64,000 nt of DNA from Chlorops oryzae (taxonomy: Eukaryota; Arthropoda; Insecta; Diptera; Chloropidae). Each line of letters starts with the position of its first letter. Within the stretch, counting starts at the first letter, position 1. The stretch spans positions 112,003,401 to 112,067,400 of the forward strand of contig CM035806.1 of the NCBI GenBank assembly GCA_020466095.1, written 5' to 3'. Made by a program: the position numbers and the translations under genes. Positions 43,459 through 54,966 of this stretch are shown here, piece by piece. The notes beneath the pieces are model-generated. The model ran no database searches. It worked only from the letters and a program-made list of their open reading frames with translations, and was not told where the DNA came from.

Positions 43459-45061
43459 TCAATTTCAATTTATGGTTATCGTAGGAATACCATAATTCCA
43501 AATAAATTAACAATCAAATCTTGAATCAACAAGCTCTTTAATTTTTTATCCTTCTCATACCTCATAAACCTCATGAAATAATACTCGAAAAAATTAAATA
43601 GGGGAATTCTCTGCCTATGTTAAAGCACGATTTTTTATTTCAAATAAATCGCATTTTTAATTGTGCCAAACCCAATGAAATCGTATAAATGGCTTAATTT
43701 TTATTTCTTTTAGGCCACATTTTATTAAAACCGTGCAAAAAAGCGTTTATAAAGATATAACGCACCCTTGCTACTAAATCGGCACAATTCAAAATTTCGC
43801 ATTTCTCGAAAATCATGTAATCTCTCTTGAAACTAAGGAGAAATAAAGTTTTTTTTAAACTTATATTACTCTCAATAGACTGTTGCATCAGTCAATATAA
43901 GCCTCGATTCTCAAGGTCTTGGGTTTCACATAGAAAAATTCAATCGAAAATAAAAAAAATAATTTTAAAAAATTTTGAATTGTGCCGATTTATTAGCAAG
44001 GGTGCGATATAGCACTTTCAGAAGTCGTTTTGTGCTCAAATGTAGCTCTCAGTTATTTTTTTTAGTATTCATCATTCCATTTAATTAAATTTTTTCTATT
44101 TGAGCTCTTATCAAAATCTGATTGCCATGTTAAGCAAATAGTCAATTTTTGAATTTTGATATATAATATGTATAAATATTTTAGCGTTCATGGGTATTTT
44201 TCATCAAGTCATTAAGGTTAATTAAAACTTTATGGGTGCATGATAACGAAATCGAAATTACTATTTTGGCAGCTAAAAATTGTCTAACACTGCAGCCACA
44301 CGTTCAATAATTTGCTTTCAAGTTGAGCACACCTACTGGTTGTTAAAATTCTTTAAAATTGAAGCTATGACGTAGGCTGCACGCAACTTGAAAGGCAATT
44401 TTATTTTCAAAATGCCGTCGTCAAAGAAACAACTTAGAATGCTATGCAACCAGTGGCGTGTCCAGAGAAAGAGTGCTTTGATAGTGCTTATATTTTCCAC
44501 AGTGGTATATTGAACAATTGTAAGACATTAACCCAAAAATATTTGGAGGGGGCTAGAGGAAGTTTAGAGAGTTATGGACCAAAAACCGAAAAAATACGAA
44601 AAATTCATGGCGTCCGATTTGGATGAAAATTTATATATAGAATAATGGGCAAAACAAGTTGAGTTGTGTCATAGGACACCAGATAAGAACGAAGTTCATT
44701 ATGGTATTTATAAATGTTAGTAAATTCGCAGCAAGGTTTTTCGCAAAAAAACAATTGTTTTTATTAATCGCAAAATATATGTATACAAGACGGCCATTAG
44801 ACAAAACTTTTTTTCATTACTTTTGTGTTTTTGAACAAAAAAATGCACAATCGAAGGTTATTGCTCTGCTGTTGTGCAGCAAATTATACTAATAAGTGCG
44901 TACTTTTATTCTTAATGGTGATCAATTCTAATCTGTCAGCTTTTTGTTGTTTTCAACCGTTCTTCACAAGCGAAAATGCATTACAGTACATTCTGCTTAG
45001 CTACATTCAATTATTTTCCAGACAATTTTATGCACTTTCGTGAAAAATGCATCTACCTGAT
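43459..45061. other. Intergenic, 1.6 kb, with one MITE
   Basis: Apart from the TIR element at 43761-44006 I see no supported gene. Short frames at 44444-45043 lack any family resemblance. Confidence 0.5.
43761..44006. mobile_element. TIR MITE, 246 bp
   Basis: CGCACCCTTGCTA...ATTCAAAATTT is repeated inverted at the right end with few mismatches over about 38 bases. ATATA occurs on both sides (43755-43759, 44007-44011), but one extra base separates it on the left. No transposase; superfamily not assigned. Confidence 0.65.
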
Positions 45062-45952
45062 TATACCCGACACACTCTGTGTCGAGGGTATATTGCGTTT
45101 GTGTGGTTGTGTGTAACACCCAGAACCAGTCGAGATAGACCATACAAAATGTATATAGAAATGATCAGCGTCACCAGGAGATTCGATTTAGACATGTCCG
45201 TCCGTCTGTCCGTCTGTCCGTCTGTCCGTCTGTCCGTCTGTCCGTCTGTTTGTATACAGTTATCTTATCGAAGGAGTTAAGCTATCTTGACAAAATTTGG
45301 TATGCGTGCTCACGGGGACATGAGTAAGAACAAGTTCGAGAATGGACCCGATCGGACCATTTTTAGGGGTACCTCCAGTACTAGGGTCTGTTACGAAAAT
45401 CACAAAAACTGCTCTAAAATCGGAGTTTTTCAAGATATTTTGATGAAATTTGGCATTTGAACATATTTTAGGCCAATTAATGTGATTTACAAAAATCAGA
45501 AAAATGGGCGTGGCAGAAGGGCGTTTTTCGAAAATTGTCTCCTACTCCCGAAACGCCTATGGGACTTGAACGAAAGTTGGCACTTATGCTTCTTTTGTAG
45601 CCATGAACATTCTCCCAAAAAATTTCCTAGATCGGTCCATTATTAAGGGTACCTCCAGTACTAGGGTCTGTCACAAAAATCTCAAAACTGCCTCAAAATC
45701 GGACTTTTTCCAAATATTTCAATGAAACTTAGGATTTGAAGGTATATCTAAGCCTCGGATTAGAATTCCAAAAAATTGGAAAAGTGGGCGTGGCAGAGGG
45801 GCAGTTTTCATAAAGAAATATAACAAAAGTCGGTGTATTGGGCCCCCATATGGCCTTAAACACCTCTTGATATTAAAAATTATTTGAACACGTGTGTCTG
45901 TGTCGGGTATTCTATTGTCAGGCTCGCCTGACTATAACACCCTTACTTGTTT
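45062..45952 (-). mobile_element. HINE-A copy 7
   Basis: Full length, with the longest GTCY core in the window (about 45198-45250, thirteen units). Very similar to copy 4. Confidence 0.9.
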
Positions 45953-46557
45953 TTTTGCTGCATTTTTGAGGAACATATCAGAATATCTTTAACAACACAT
46001 GGCAGGCGCTTAAAAGAACGCCGTCTTAATATTATTTTCATTAACAAAAAACATATTTAACTTTTGTATTAAAAGGAAAATTCTTTCATAACTGACTAGA
46101 AATAAAAAAAATTCAATAAAATGAAATGAAAAAAAATTGAGGTTCATCGTCTTCAACCTAGCTTAAACTTTTTGATGGTTTAAACTTTCAAATGATAGTC
46201 GCTTTGAGAGTTTAAACCAGGTTTATTAATTTTGTATCAAAATTTTTGAAAAAATCTTAAAAACCAAAGGAATCTTAGGTCGATAGGAAAGCGTTTGACA
46301 TTTAAAAGATAAATTTTCAACAGGGCTGTTAAAGGAACATTTTATTATGAAATTTTATTTCAAAAACCAAAAACAGGCTGCTGTTAAAGTGAATGTGCAC
46401 CTCAGTTGAATGCAGCTAAAATAGAAGTTTTCATACAAATACAGACCAAAATGCTGCCGTAGAATATTTTTGTGCAGGTATGCAACTTACATGTGCGCTA
46501 AAGGGCTCTGTGCTCTAAAGCAGCAAGTAAATTTCCTATACAGAACACATGTAGAAA
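45953..46557. other. Intergenic, nothing recognised
   Basis: AT-rich; GTTTAAAC-type strings occur near 46180 and 46220 but without clear element ends. Confidence 0.4.
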
Positions 46558-47312
46558 CAAGTAAGCTAAATTCGGTCAAGACCGACTTCGAAATACCCAG
46601 CGTCCCGACATTATTGGCGCACTATGTTCAGAAAAATCTCCATTGTGGGCGTGGCAGTTGGCGAGCTACATAAATTTTTTCCCTGCACCTTTCGTTCACC
46701 TTGGTCAACCTATGTTGCGAATTTGAAGCTTCTACACCATTTACTTCGGAAGTTAAAAATGATCTCTATTTTGGGGCGTGGCAGTGGGCGGGCCAAATAA
46801 AAATTTTCCTTCACCTTTCATTCGCCTTGATGAACCTATGTTGCGAATTTGAAGTTTCTACGCCTTTTACTTTACAAGTTACGATAAACCCATATTTGTG
46901 GGCTTATTTGTAGGCGTGGCTCGAGGAGGACGGCGTTAATTTTTTTCAGCATATGTCCCTTTTTGTAGTTTACCAGCACACCAAATATCAGTGAAATGTG
47001 TTGAGTGGTTCGCAAGTTACAAGAATTTTACTGAAAACACATTAAATTCATTGTTGGGCGTGGCAGTGGGCGGATGTCTCCCATTTTTACTTAGGATCAT
47101 ACTCGGATCCCGATATACCTGTGTGCCATATTTCGACTGCATTGGTTCAGCCGTTTCGGAGGAGATCTGACCACGGACGGACATGTCTAAATCGATTCAG
47201 TTTTTGATCCTGATCATTTCTATATATATTTGTCTATATCTCCGGAGCTTAATTCTCCCTGTTACAAGATTCGCACAAAACTAATATACCCCGCTTACGC
47301 TGGGTATAAAAA
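46558..47312 (+). mobile_element. HINE-B copy 5, shortened
   Basis: Both ends are present but only about three block repeats and a single GACGGACA unit remain. The terminal hairpin CCCCGCTTACGCTGGG is intact. Confidence 0.88.
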
Positions 47313-48466
47313 CAAATAAGTACTTTGACTTACTTTCACTACTTGAACGCATACGCTTATTACAAGTAATCGGACTCACAGGGTTGCAATTAAGTCATAC
47401 ATTTCCTATATTTCTATCGACCTGTCATCGAAATTTCAACTCTAATTTTCTTTCTTCAAAAGAATGAGCTCGTTACTTGTTTTCAATTTACTTTAACAGC
47501 GTTGAGCCCTTAAAGGGCGAATTTAGCTGGAATATATATATATATATATAAGTATATATATAATATATATATAGCGTGTAAAGGGTTTCCATCGCAAATG
47601 AGTTAGTCTCGAAAATGCGGATTTTCATACATAAAGATGTTTTATAGTATCGATATTTTTCACACCGGTATTACATCCGCAGCCCCCGGAGTACAGACGA
47701 TGATTTTAAAGAAGTTTTAATTATATACGAATTGACGGATACTTTGATAGCGCAAAAAATTTATAAGTTACCTAAACTGCCCTTATATATTTTCAAAAAC
47801 CTACTCATCGGAGTTATTCTGAAAACTTTCAGTCTGGCAGCACCACATTTAGTTTTGTTTTGTTTGAATGCATGTAAGCTTGTATGTTGTTGTGTAGCGT
47901 CTGAATTTAATAATTAATTGTTTTTTCGTGATATCTTCGGAAATAAGTGTCGCCTAAAAAAGTATAATATCTCGGCCGCATCAGCAAGTCATTTTACGTA
48001 AATATATGTATATTTGTTTTTCTCTGCAAAGGTTATTATACCCTTTTTTGCGAACTTCAATTTAGGTAACACGGATTTTATAGCGGTTTTTAACTTTTTC
48101 TCGACTAGGTGCTCTGTTACTACGTTTATACGTACGCCTTATTCGCGAATAAGAATATCGCGAATAGCGAATATTACCGTATAAACGGTCTTATTCACGA
48201 ATAGCTAATTCACGAAAGTTATTCGTGAATAGTTAGACTATTCGCGATAAACATGAGAGGTAATGCCACATTTTTCGCTGATTTCTCTCTTTTTGACGAT
48301 CCGGCAGCGCTTTTGTTTAATTTGAGTTCAAAAATCTAGCAAAAAAGATGGAGAACGGAAAGGAAACCAACCGCTGCACATGGATAATACTTAAATCAGA
48401 GACTAACAATTTTTCACTTTTGAAAAACTAATTGGTAAAAGCATTCCTGATGCTATGAAATCATGT
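47313..48466. other. Intergenic, with TA microsatellite and palindrome cluster
   Basis: A TA-rich microsatellite lies at about 47532-47572. At 48124-48253 several TTCGCGAA and TTCACGAA palindromes are packed together, including CTTATTCGCGAATAAG (48138-48153) and ACCGT/ACGGT (48176-48189). This may be a small MITE. No gene. Confidence 0.5.
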
Positions 48467-49218
48467 TGTGAGGACTCACAAAATCCACCGACCATCATAT
48501 CTGTAGATATTGTTTAAATTTTTTTTTATATTATAAATTTCTCTTTATATTATTTAATTCACTCTTATAATAAATATTAGTAAGTACGTAGGAACAACAC
48601 TAACGATAAGAAGTAGGTAAAAGTTATCGAATGGTAGGTTTAAATTATAATTTGGTAGATTTAAGGAAAACGTAAGATTGGCTTTTGTATATGATAGCAT
48701 CTAAACAAGGAACAGTTATGAGTAGGCGTACGAATTAGAATAGTATAAAGAATGATTGCCACCATTTAAAGTCCTAGGTTTAAGTATTTCATAGCCCATA
48801 ATTTGGGAAATATGTTTGTAACTGCGTGTAAAGAGTGACTAACGCCGAACAGCTGAACTCACTATGCAGAAGACCAAGAGTGGCAACACAACGAAAAGGG
48901 AAGCGAAGCGCTCTGCTAAGAGTTCGAAGTCACGATTGACTTCACTTGTTCCTGAGCACCCGAAACGATCGGACCGATCCCAACGTTTGGAACCAACACG
49001 GAAACGAATAGCGAGGAACACGACGAGGAGCCCCAAGCAAGCATCACGAATCATCCAGACGGAAAGAAACGAGAAATAAGGAAGCCAACCAAACGAAACA
49101 GGAAGAGGAACGGAGAGACGACGTCAGCAACAAGTCAGAGTGGTGAGATAACTTAAAGAAATTTGCAAGAATTATTTCACGTACTTTCGTGGCGGAACGA
49201 GGTTTTTTTTACGGATTA

Positions 49219-49803
49219 AATTCAGGACCTTATACCCGTTTCCACGCACAGTTGAAACTTGCGTGCGATTCAGGTTATTCTAGTAGTTACCACGTGCAGT
49301 TGAAACTCACGTGTGCCCAGAGGAAATATCTATTCAATTCAGGACCTCATACCCGTTTCCACGCACAGTTGAAACTTGCGTGCGATTCAGGTTATTCTAG
49401 TAGTTACCACGTGCAGTTGAAACTCACGTGTGCCCAGAGGAAAGATCTATTAAATTCAGGACCTCATACCCGTTTCCACGCACAGTTGAAACTTGCGTGC
49501 GATCCAGGTTATTCTAGTAGTTACCACGTGCAGCTGACACTCACGTGCGCCCAGAGGAAATCTCTATTTAATTCAGGACCTCATACCCGTTTCCACGCAC
49601 AGTTGAAACTTGCGTGTGATCCAGGTTATTCTAGTAGTTACCCCGTGCAGTTGAAACTCACGTGTGCCCAGAGGAAATATCTATTCAATTCAGGACCTCA
49701 TACCCGTTTTCACGCACAGTTCAAACTTGCGTGCGATTCAGGTTATTCTAGTAGTTACCACGTGCAGTTGAAGCTCACGTGTGCCCAGAGGACCCATTGG
49801 GGT
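49219..49803 (+). repeat. 117-bp tandem array, 5 units (5' LTR)
   Basis: Each unit contains two hairpin-forming modules, CACGCA-CAGTTGAAACT-TGCGTG and CACGTG-CAGTTGAAACT-CACGTG, sharing the core CAGTTGAAACT. The unit is a multiple of three and stop-free in one frame, so the array reads through as a 39-residue repeat, but it has no ATG. Confidence 0.9.
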
Positions 49804-49849
49804 CAACTTTCGTTCGCCACAGGGATTTAATCACCATAGTAAAATTCTA

Positions 49850-50097
49850 AAGCCAAGATCTATATACCCACGCACGGTCGATTCGTCGCGTTTACACGAG
49901 ACCAGTTGTACAAGCCAAGATCTATATACCAACGCACGGTCGATTCGTCGCGTTTACACGAGACCAGTTGTACAAGCCAAGATTTACCTACCGACGCACG
50001 GTCGATTCGCCGCGTTTACACGAGACCAGTTATACAAGCCAAGATTTATATACCGACGCACGGTCGCTTTTGCCGCTTTTACACTAGATCAGTTGCA
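49850..50097 (+). repeat. 62-bp tandem array, 4 units (5' LTR)
   Basis: Units begin AAGCCAAGAT and contain GCACGGTCG and TTTACACGAGACCAGTT; the fourth is the most diverged. The same four units lie at 56702-56949 in the 3' LTR. Confidence 0.88.
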
Positions 50098-50523
50098 TAA
50101 CCGCATTTAATACCCTCTGCACGAGCCTCCTTGAGTCGATTTCAAGAATTTCACGGATAGAGCTCCGCTCTGTCAAACCACTGTTCAGTTTCGCTGACGC
50201 ACCGAATTAATTGCAAAGAGGCTCTTTACGCGCAGATCAGTAGCTAGGCCCCGTGTAAAATAATTTAGTAGTAGTTAGTTAGTTAGACATTAATAAATTA
50301 GGTAGGAATATTTCGTACTCTCCCGATTGAATCCATCCTGGTCAAAGACCCTAAAGAAGTCGACCAGTTTGCCTGTAAATATAGTTTTATTAATTAAGAA
50401 TAAAATTGAAATTGTTATAAACTGAAAATCTTTTGTGGGTTTCCTATCAAATAAATAAGTGTAAGGAAACTGTCCTTGGTGACTCGGCTGAGTTAATACC
50501 CCGGCCTGGAAAGGTCCCTTACA

Positions 50524-51831
50524 ATGGCGCCCGAGCAGGGACCCACAAAGGATAAAAATCAGGAAACTGGCAAGGATGATTCAAGAAAGGAAGAGATATC
50601 AGAGGTGTCAAATTTGTTTGTGCCCACCGCTGATAGAGCTAGCAAATCTAGTGCCGATAATACCGCCGCGAAAAGCAAACTACGGATAGGGTGGATATAT
50701 AAAGTTAGGAAAGAGGATCTCGCGTCATATTTAGAGGAATTTGGACTAGATAACGCGGGGACGGTTGATCAGTTGAGACAGAGATTTTCCACTTATATAA
50801 ATGACAGCGAGCACGACGAAGACACAATGAGAGAGCTACAAAATCTTCAGAGCAAACATGCTCGTGGCAGTTCTCCTGTGCCTCCGATCGTGGTCACCGC
50901 AGACAACCCTATTCCGCCAGAAATTCCAAATCATGACCCCAGAACGTTATCGTTTACTCCAGTCGCTACTCCGCGGCAAACTAGCCACGCATCGGTCATA
51001 GACCAGGTCAGGAAATGGGCGGTGAAGTTCGACGGAAACAGTGAACCGTTGGAATTCATCGAAAGGGTCGAGAATTTGGCTGAAGCCTATGGCTTCCCAA
51101 CAGATGTCCTCGTCAAAGCACTCCCAGAACTCTTGAGTGGAAAGGCCCTGATGTGGTTTAGAAGCAGTAGAAAGTTTGAAGGCTGGATGGAATTTAAAGA
51201 CGAACTTTTCACAATTTTTCTGCCACCCCGATTCTAAAAACGGTTGGAGGAACGCATTAAAAATAGAAAACAAGCCTATTCCGAGCCATTCTCCGATTTC
51301 GCAATTTCATTGCGACACCTCATGAAGTTCACCACGTGGACAGAATGCGAGAAGTTGGATTTGCTGTATGAAAACAGTCTCGTAGGCCTCCAGCTGTATG
51401 TCAAGAGGCACGAAATCTTTTCCGTGGCGGATCTGATCTTCCATGCCAACGAATGGGAGAGAATCCAGGGCGACGGGGCTCAGGAGCCGCCGTCCCGAGT
51501 CCGCTCTCCCACATTCTCAAGAAAACGAGTCACTTTCGCTCCAGTCGAGAGCACTTTTCCTGATCCCGAGGGGACACCACATCAAGCTACTCTAGCCCAA
51601 GCTGAGAGTGCTACCTCCGAGTCTGTCCGTATACCAGCCACTTGCCGCCGCTGTGGGCAAACAGGCCACTGGGCAAAAACTTGCAAAAACCCGCAGCGAT
51701 TGTACTGCTGGGATTGCGGCAAGGAAGGTAAAAGAACCTACGAATGTTGCCGCACGGGAAACGGAAACGATCGCCAGGCCAGAGGGGCGACCTCAAGCGA
51801 TCGACCCCAAGCCGCCCCACCCAAAAAGTAA
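50524..51831 (+). pseudogene. gag: Element C Gag, one nonsense codon
   Basis: The ATG at 50524 overlaps the PBS (TGGCGCCCGAGCAGGG from 50525), so the first codons of Gag are the primer site itself. Residues 61-93 look SAP-like (VRKEDLASYLEEFGL). A retrotransposon gag domain follows (ALMWFRSS). TAA at 51235-51237 interrupts it after LPPRF, and the same frame continues to 51831 with a good CCHC knuckle (CRRCGQTGHWAKTC) and a degenerate one. The frame is otherwise complete, so the stop is likely a recent mutation. The end overlaps pol. Confidence 0.88.
51756..51762 (+). promoter_or_regulatory. -1 frameshift heptamer of element C
   Basis: GGGAAAC in the Gag frame as G-GGA-AAC, within the gag-pol overlap (51744-51831). 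A near-repeat GGAAAC follows at once. The pol frame is -1 to Gag. This is the same heptamer and phasing as in element A. I did not find an equally clear hairpin downstream. Confidence 0.7.
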
Positions 51832-54800
51832 ATCTCTTGTCCTCAGATGGTAGGCGCATTGACGCTCAAATAGAAGTTGAGGGCCAGGCGATGCGAGCTA
51901 CCATAGATACAGGGGCCACTCGTAGTTTCATAAAAGCGCACGTTGCCGAGCGACTGCGAACCCCTGAGAATTCACAAAAAACATCGGTGACAGTACATTT
52001 AGCAGATAGGTCCCCGTCTATAGTAAACGAGACCCTTCTGGTAGAAATTCAGTTGGGGCAAACCAGAGCACGAGTCCAAGTTCTCGTGATGCCAGAGGCC
52101 ATGGATGACTTCATAGTCGGTATGGAATTTCTGGCCACAGTAAATGCCGAAATGATAATAGGAACCCAGAGAATCAAAATTTCTTCCAGTGGAGGTCCGT
52201 CCGAGAAACGGCAGCGACATGGTGCCATTACCGAAATCAAGCCAAAGAGTACGGAAGATATTCAGGATTTTCTTGCTTCAGAATTAAAGCTGTTTGAAGG
52301 GCTTGCGGGAGTGACGCATATAGCCACTCACCGCATACAGATGAAGAGCGATATTCCGATCAAACAGCGATACTTTACGTATAACCCGATGAAACAAAAA
52401 ATTATCGATGAGGAAGTTGACCAACTATTAGAAAAGGGTTGCATCGAACCATCCCGAAGCCCTTACAGTTCACCCATCGTGCTGGTGAAAAAGAAAACTG
52501 ACACTTGGAGGCTGTGCATCGACTTTCGGAAAATCAATGCCAACTCTGTCCCAGACGCGTATCCATTACCACGGATACAGCACATCCTTGATCGATTGAG
52601 AGATGCAAAGTATATATCAACGCTTGACCTCAAAAACGGTTATTGCCAGGTCCCAATGGCTGAATCTAGTAAACCATACACGGCGTTTACCGTGCCTGGC
52701 CGTGGGTTGTTCCAATGGCGCGTCATGCCATTTGGCTTACATTCAGCCCCGGCAACCTTTCAGCGAGCTCTAGATACCGTCATCGGACCCGAGCTCGACT
52801 CTTACGCTTTTGCTTACCTCGACGATATCATCGTCATCGGAAAAAACTTGGAAGACCACCGACAAAATCTCCAAGAAGTATTCCGTCGGCTTCGTAAAGC
52901 CAATCTGCGACTCAACGTCGAAAAATGTGCGTTTTTCAAACAAGAACTGAAGTACCTCGGACATGTAGTGAGTGACAAAGGGATACACACGGATCCTGAC
53001 AAGGTGGCTGCCATTAAGGCTCTAAGCGTGCCACATAATATCCGCGATGTTAGGCGTATTCTAGGGGTCGCATCGTGGTACCGGAGGTTCGTACCCAGTT
53101 TCTCTACTCTTGTGCAACCGCTGACGACACTTCTCAAGAAAGGGAAACGGTGGAATTGGGGTGCGGAACAAAATCAAGCATTTGAGGCATTAAAGGATTG
53201 TTTGACACAGGCTCCAATCCTTACGTGTCCAAATTTTGAGGAGCGTTTCGTGTTACAGACAGACGCTAGTGATTTCGGATTAGGGGCGGTGTTAACACAG
53301 ACCGTCGACGGGGCGGAACGTGTTATTGCGTATGCCAGCAGGAGTCTAAATCCCGCCGAGAAAAACTACTCCCCGACAGAAAAGGAATGTCTGGCTATAG
53401 TTTGGGCCGTCCGGAAAATGAGGCCATATTTGGAGGGCTATCGTTTCACGATCATCACTGATCACCTCTCCTTAAAATGGCTGAACTCAATTGAGAGCCC
53501 GTCAGGTCGTATAGCTAGGTGGGCATTGGAACTGCAGCAGTTCCAGTTCGACGTCCAATACAGGAAGGGAAAACTTAATGTCGTTGCCGACACTCTTTCT
53601 CGTAATCCTCTAGAAACTCTAGGTCTCTCAATAGCGGACCAGTCAGTGGACTGCCTCTGGACGAAGAGCTTGCGGGACCGAATACAGAAAGAACCCGAGA
53701 AGTATCCGGATTATACCCTGATGAACGATCACATATACCGGCATTTTCCGACTACTGATGCCGCTGACTCTTTTACCTGGAAATTGTGTGTACCCAAGCC
53801 GGAAAGAGAACGCGTGTTAAAGGAAAATCATGATACGACTACAGCAGGCCATCTCGGAATTCGCAAAACCATCGCACGGATTTGCCGAAGCTACTATTGG
53901 CCAGGAATGTACCGAGACGTGCGGTCCTATGTACAAAAGTGCGGAAGCTGCCAGCGCTTCAAAGTTAGTCAGCAACAACCAGCAGGGAAAATGCTGACCT
54001 TATTACCTGAAGGTCCCTGGGAAGTCGTCAGCTTAGATTTTGTTGGACCTCTGCCACGTTCTAAAAAAGGGAACACCGTAATGTTGGTCATGGTCGATAA
54101 GTTCTCCAAATGGACGGAAGTGGCCCCCATGAGACGGGCTACTACTGACGCTACCACCAAGGCCATACGAGAACGGATCTTAAGTAGGTTTGGGGTCCCC
54201 AAGATGATCCTCACATACAACGGGACTCAATTCACCAGTCGAGGATTCAAGGAATTGCTGAAGGAGTGGGGCGTGGAACACCGTATGACTGCCCCCTACA
54301 CGCCACAGGAAAACCCAACCGAGAGGGTTAATCGTACTCTGAAAACAATGGTGGCACAGTTCACCGAAGGAAATCAACGAGATTGGGACGACAAGCTGCC
54401 AGAGCTGTCCCTCGCGCTGAATAGTAGCGTCGCTACCTCTACAGGGTTTACCCCCGCATTCATCGTGCAAGGACGGGAATTGCGACTACCCGGAACTCTA
54501 TATGACGAAATCACCCCGGGAACGGGGCACCTCAATATTTCCCCGAACGAGCGAGCTAGCCATCTTCAGGAGACGTTTGTTTGGGTCAAGAATCAACTGG
54601 CCATGGCCAGTCAAGAGCAGGCGAGGCACTATAATCTTCGACGGCGTCCATGGAAGCCCAAAGTAGGCGAACGAGTACTGGTAAGGACACACCCGCTGTC
54701 CAACGCGGCAGAGAGATTTGCTGCCAAATTGGCTCCAAAATATGAGGGGCCTCATGTCGTCAAGAAATTCGTTTCACCCGTCATCATCGAATACGCGGTG

Positions 54801-54899
54801 AAGGGGACCCGACGACTCCGAAGAGCACATTTAAGCGATTTGAAGGCGTTCCATGAAAATCGGGAGAAAGATGCGGATGATGAGGACCAGCCAGGGTAA
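51762..54899 (+). CDS. pol: Element C Pol, integrase active site altered
   Basis: About 1,045 codons after the shift. The order is protease (IDTGATRS), reverse transcriptase (WRLCIDFRKIN; YLDD at 52815-52826), RNase H (QTDASDFGLGAV), then integrase zinc finger (HLGIRKT ... CGSCQRF) and core. The first Asp is in LDFVGPLP and the Glu in NPTERVN. The second catalytic Asp is replaced: the codon at 54216-54218 is TAC, giving ILTYNGTQF where the family has ILTDNGTQF. The frame has no stop, but integrase should be inactive in this copy. No chromodomain or env follows. Confidence 0.92.
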   Translation, partial: RKRSPGQRGDLKRSTPSRPTQKVNLLSSDGRRIDAQIEVEGQAMRATIDTGATRSFIKAHVAERLRTPENSQKTSVTVHLADRSPSIVNETLLVEIQLGQTRARVQVLVMPEAMDDFIVGMEFLATVNAEMIIGTQRIKISSSGGPSEKRQRHGAITEIKPKSTEDIQDFLASELKLFEGLAGVTHIATHRIQMKSDIPIKQRYFTYNPMKQKIIDEEVDQLLEKGCIEPSRSPYSSPIVLVKKKTDTWRLCIDFRKINANSVPDAYPLPRIQHILDRLRDAKYISTLDLKNGYCQVPMAESSKPYTAFTVPGRGLFQWRVMPFGLHSAPATFQRALDTVIGPELDSYAFAYLDDIIVIGKNLEDHRQNLQEVFRRLRKANLRLNVEKCAFFKQELKYLGHVVSDKGIHTDPDKVAAIKALSVPHNIRDVRRILGVASWYRRFVPSFSTLVQPLTTLLKKGKRWNWGAEQNQAFEALKDCLTQAPILTCPNFEERFVLQTDASDFGLGAVLTQTVDGAERVIAYASRSLNPAEKNYSPTEKECLAIVWAVRKMRPYLEGYRFTIITDHLSLKWLNSIESPSGRIARWALELQQFQFDVQYRKGKLNVVADTLSRNPLETLGLSIADQSVDCLWTKSLRDRIQKEPEKYPDYTLMNDHIYRHFPTTDAADSFTWKLCVPKPERERVLKENHDTTTAGHLGIRKTIARICRSYYWPGMYRDVRSYVQKCGSCQRFKVSQQQPAGKMLTLLPEGPWEVVSLDFVGPLPRSKKGNTVMLVMVDKFSKWTEVAPMRRATTDATTKAIRERILSRFGVPKMILTYNGTQFTSRGFKELLKEWGVEHRMTAPYTPQENPTERVNRTLKTMVAQFTEGNQRDWDDKLPELSLALNSSVATSTGFTPAFIVQGRELRLPGTLYDEITPGTGHLNISPNERASHLQETFVWVKNQLAMASQEQARHYNLRRRPWKPKVGERVLVRTHPLSNAAERFAAKLAPKYEGPHVVKKFVSPVIIEYAVKGTRRLRRAHLSDLKAFHENREKDADDEDQPG

Positions 54900-54966
54900 A
54901 CGCTGGAAATTGACCATGAACAAGCAAGGCCGGTCATTTTTCACGTTTCCGTAAGAAGGGATGGGG

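Larger units (their letters stand above)
48467..50523 (+). repeat. Element C 5' LTR with tandem arrays
   Basis: A 2,057-bp LTR beginning TGTGAGG and ending TTACA directly before the PBS. It holds five 117-bp units (about 49219-49803) and four 62-bp units (49850-50097). A basic 71-codon ATG frame (48864-49079) is also open in the 3' LTR. AATAAA-type signals lie near 50290 and 50400. Such length is exceptional for a fly Ty3/gypsy LTR. Confidence 0.88.

Noticed and set aside
44444..45043. Short frames of 60-77 codons
   Set aside because: No start context, domain or conservation visible; likely chance.
49219..49803. Regular repeats resembling a CRISPR array
   Set aside because: Units are contiguous 117-bp tandem repeats without unique spacers, inside a eukaryotic LTR.
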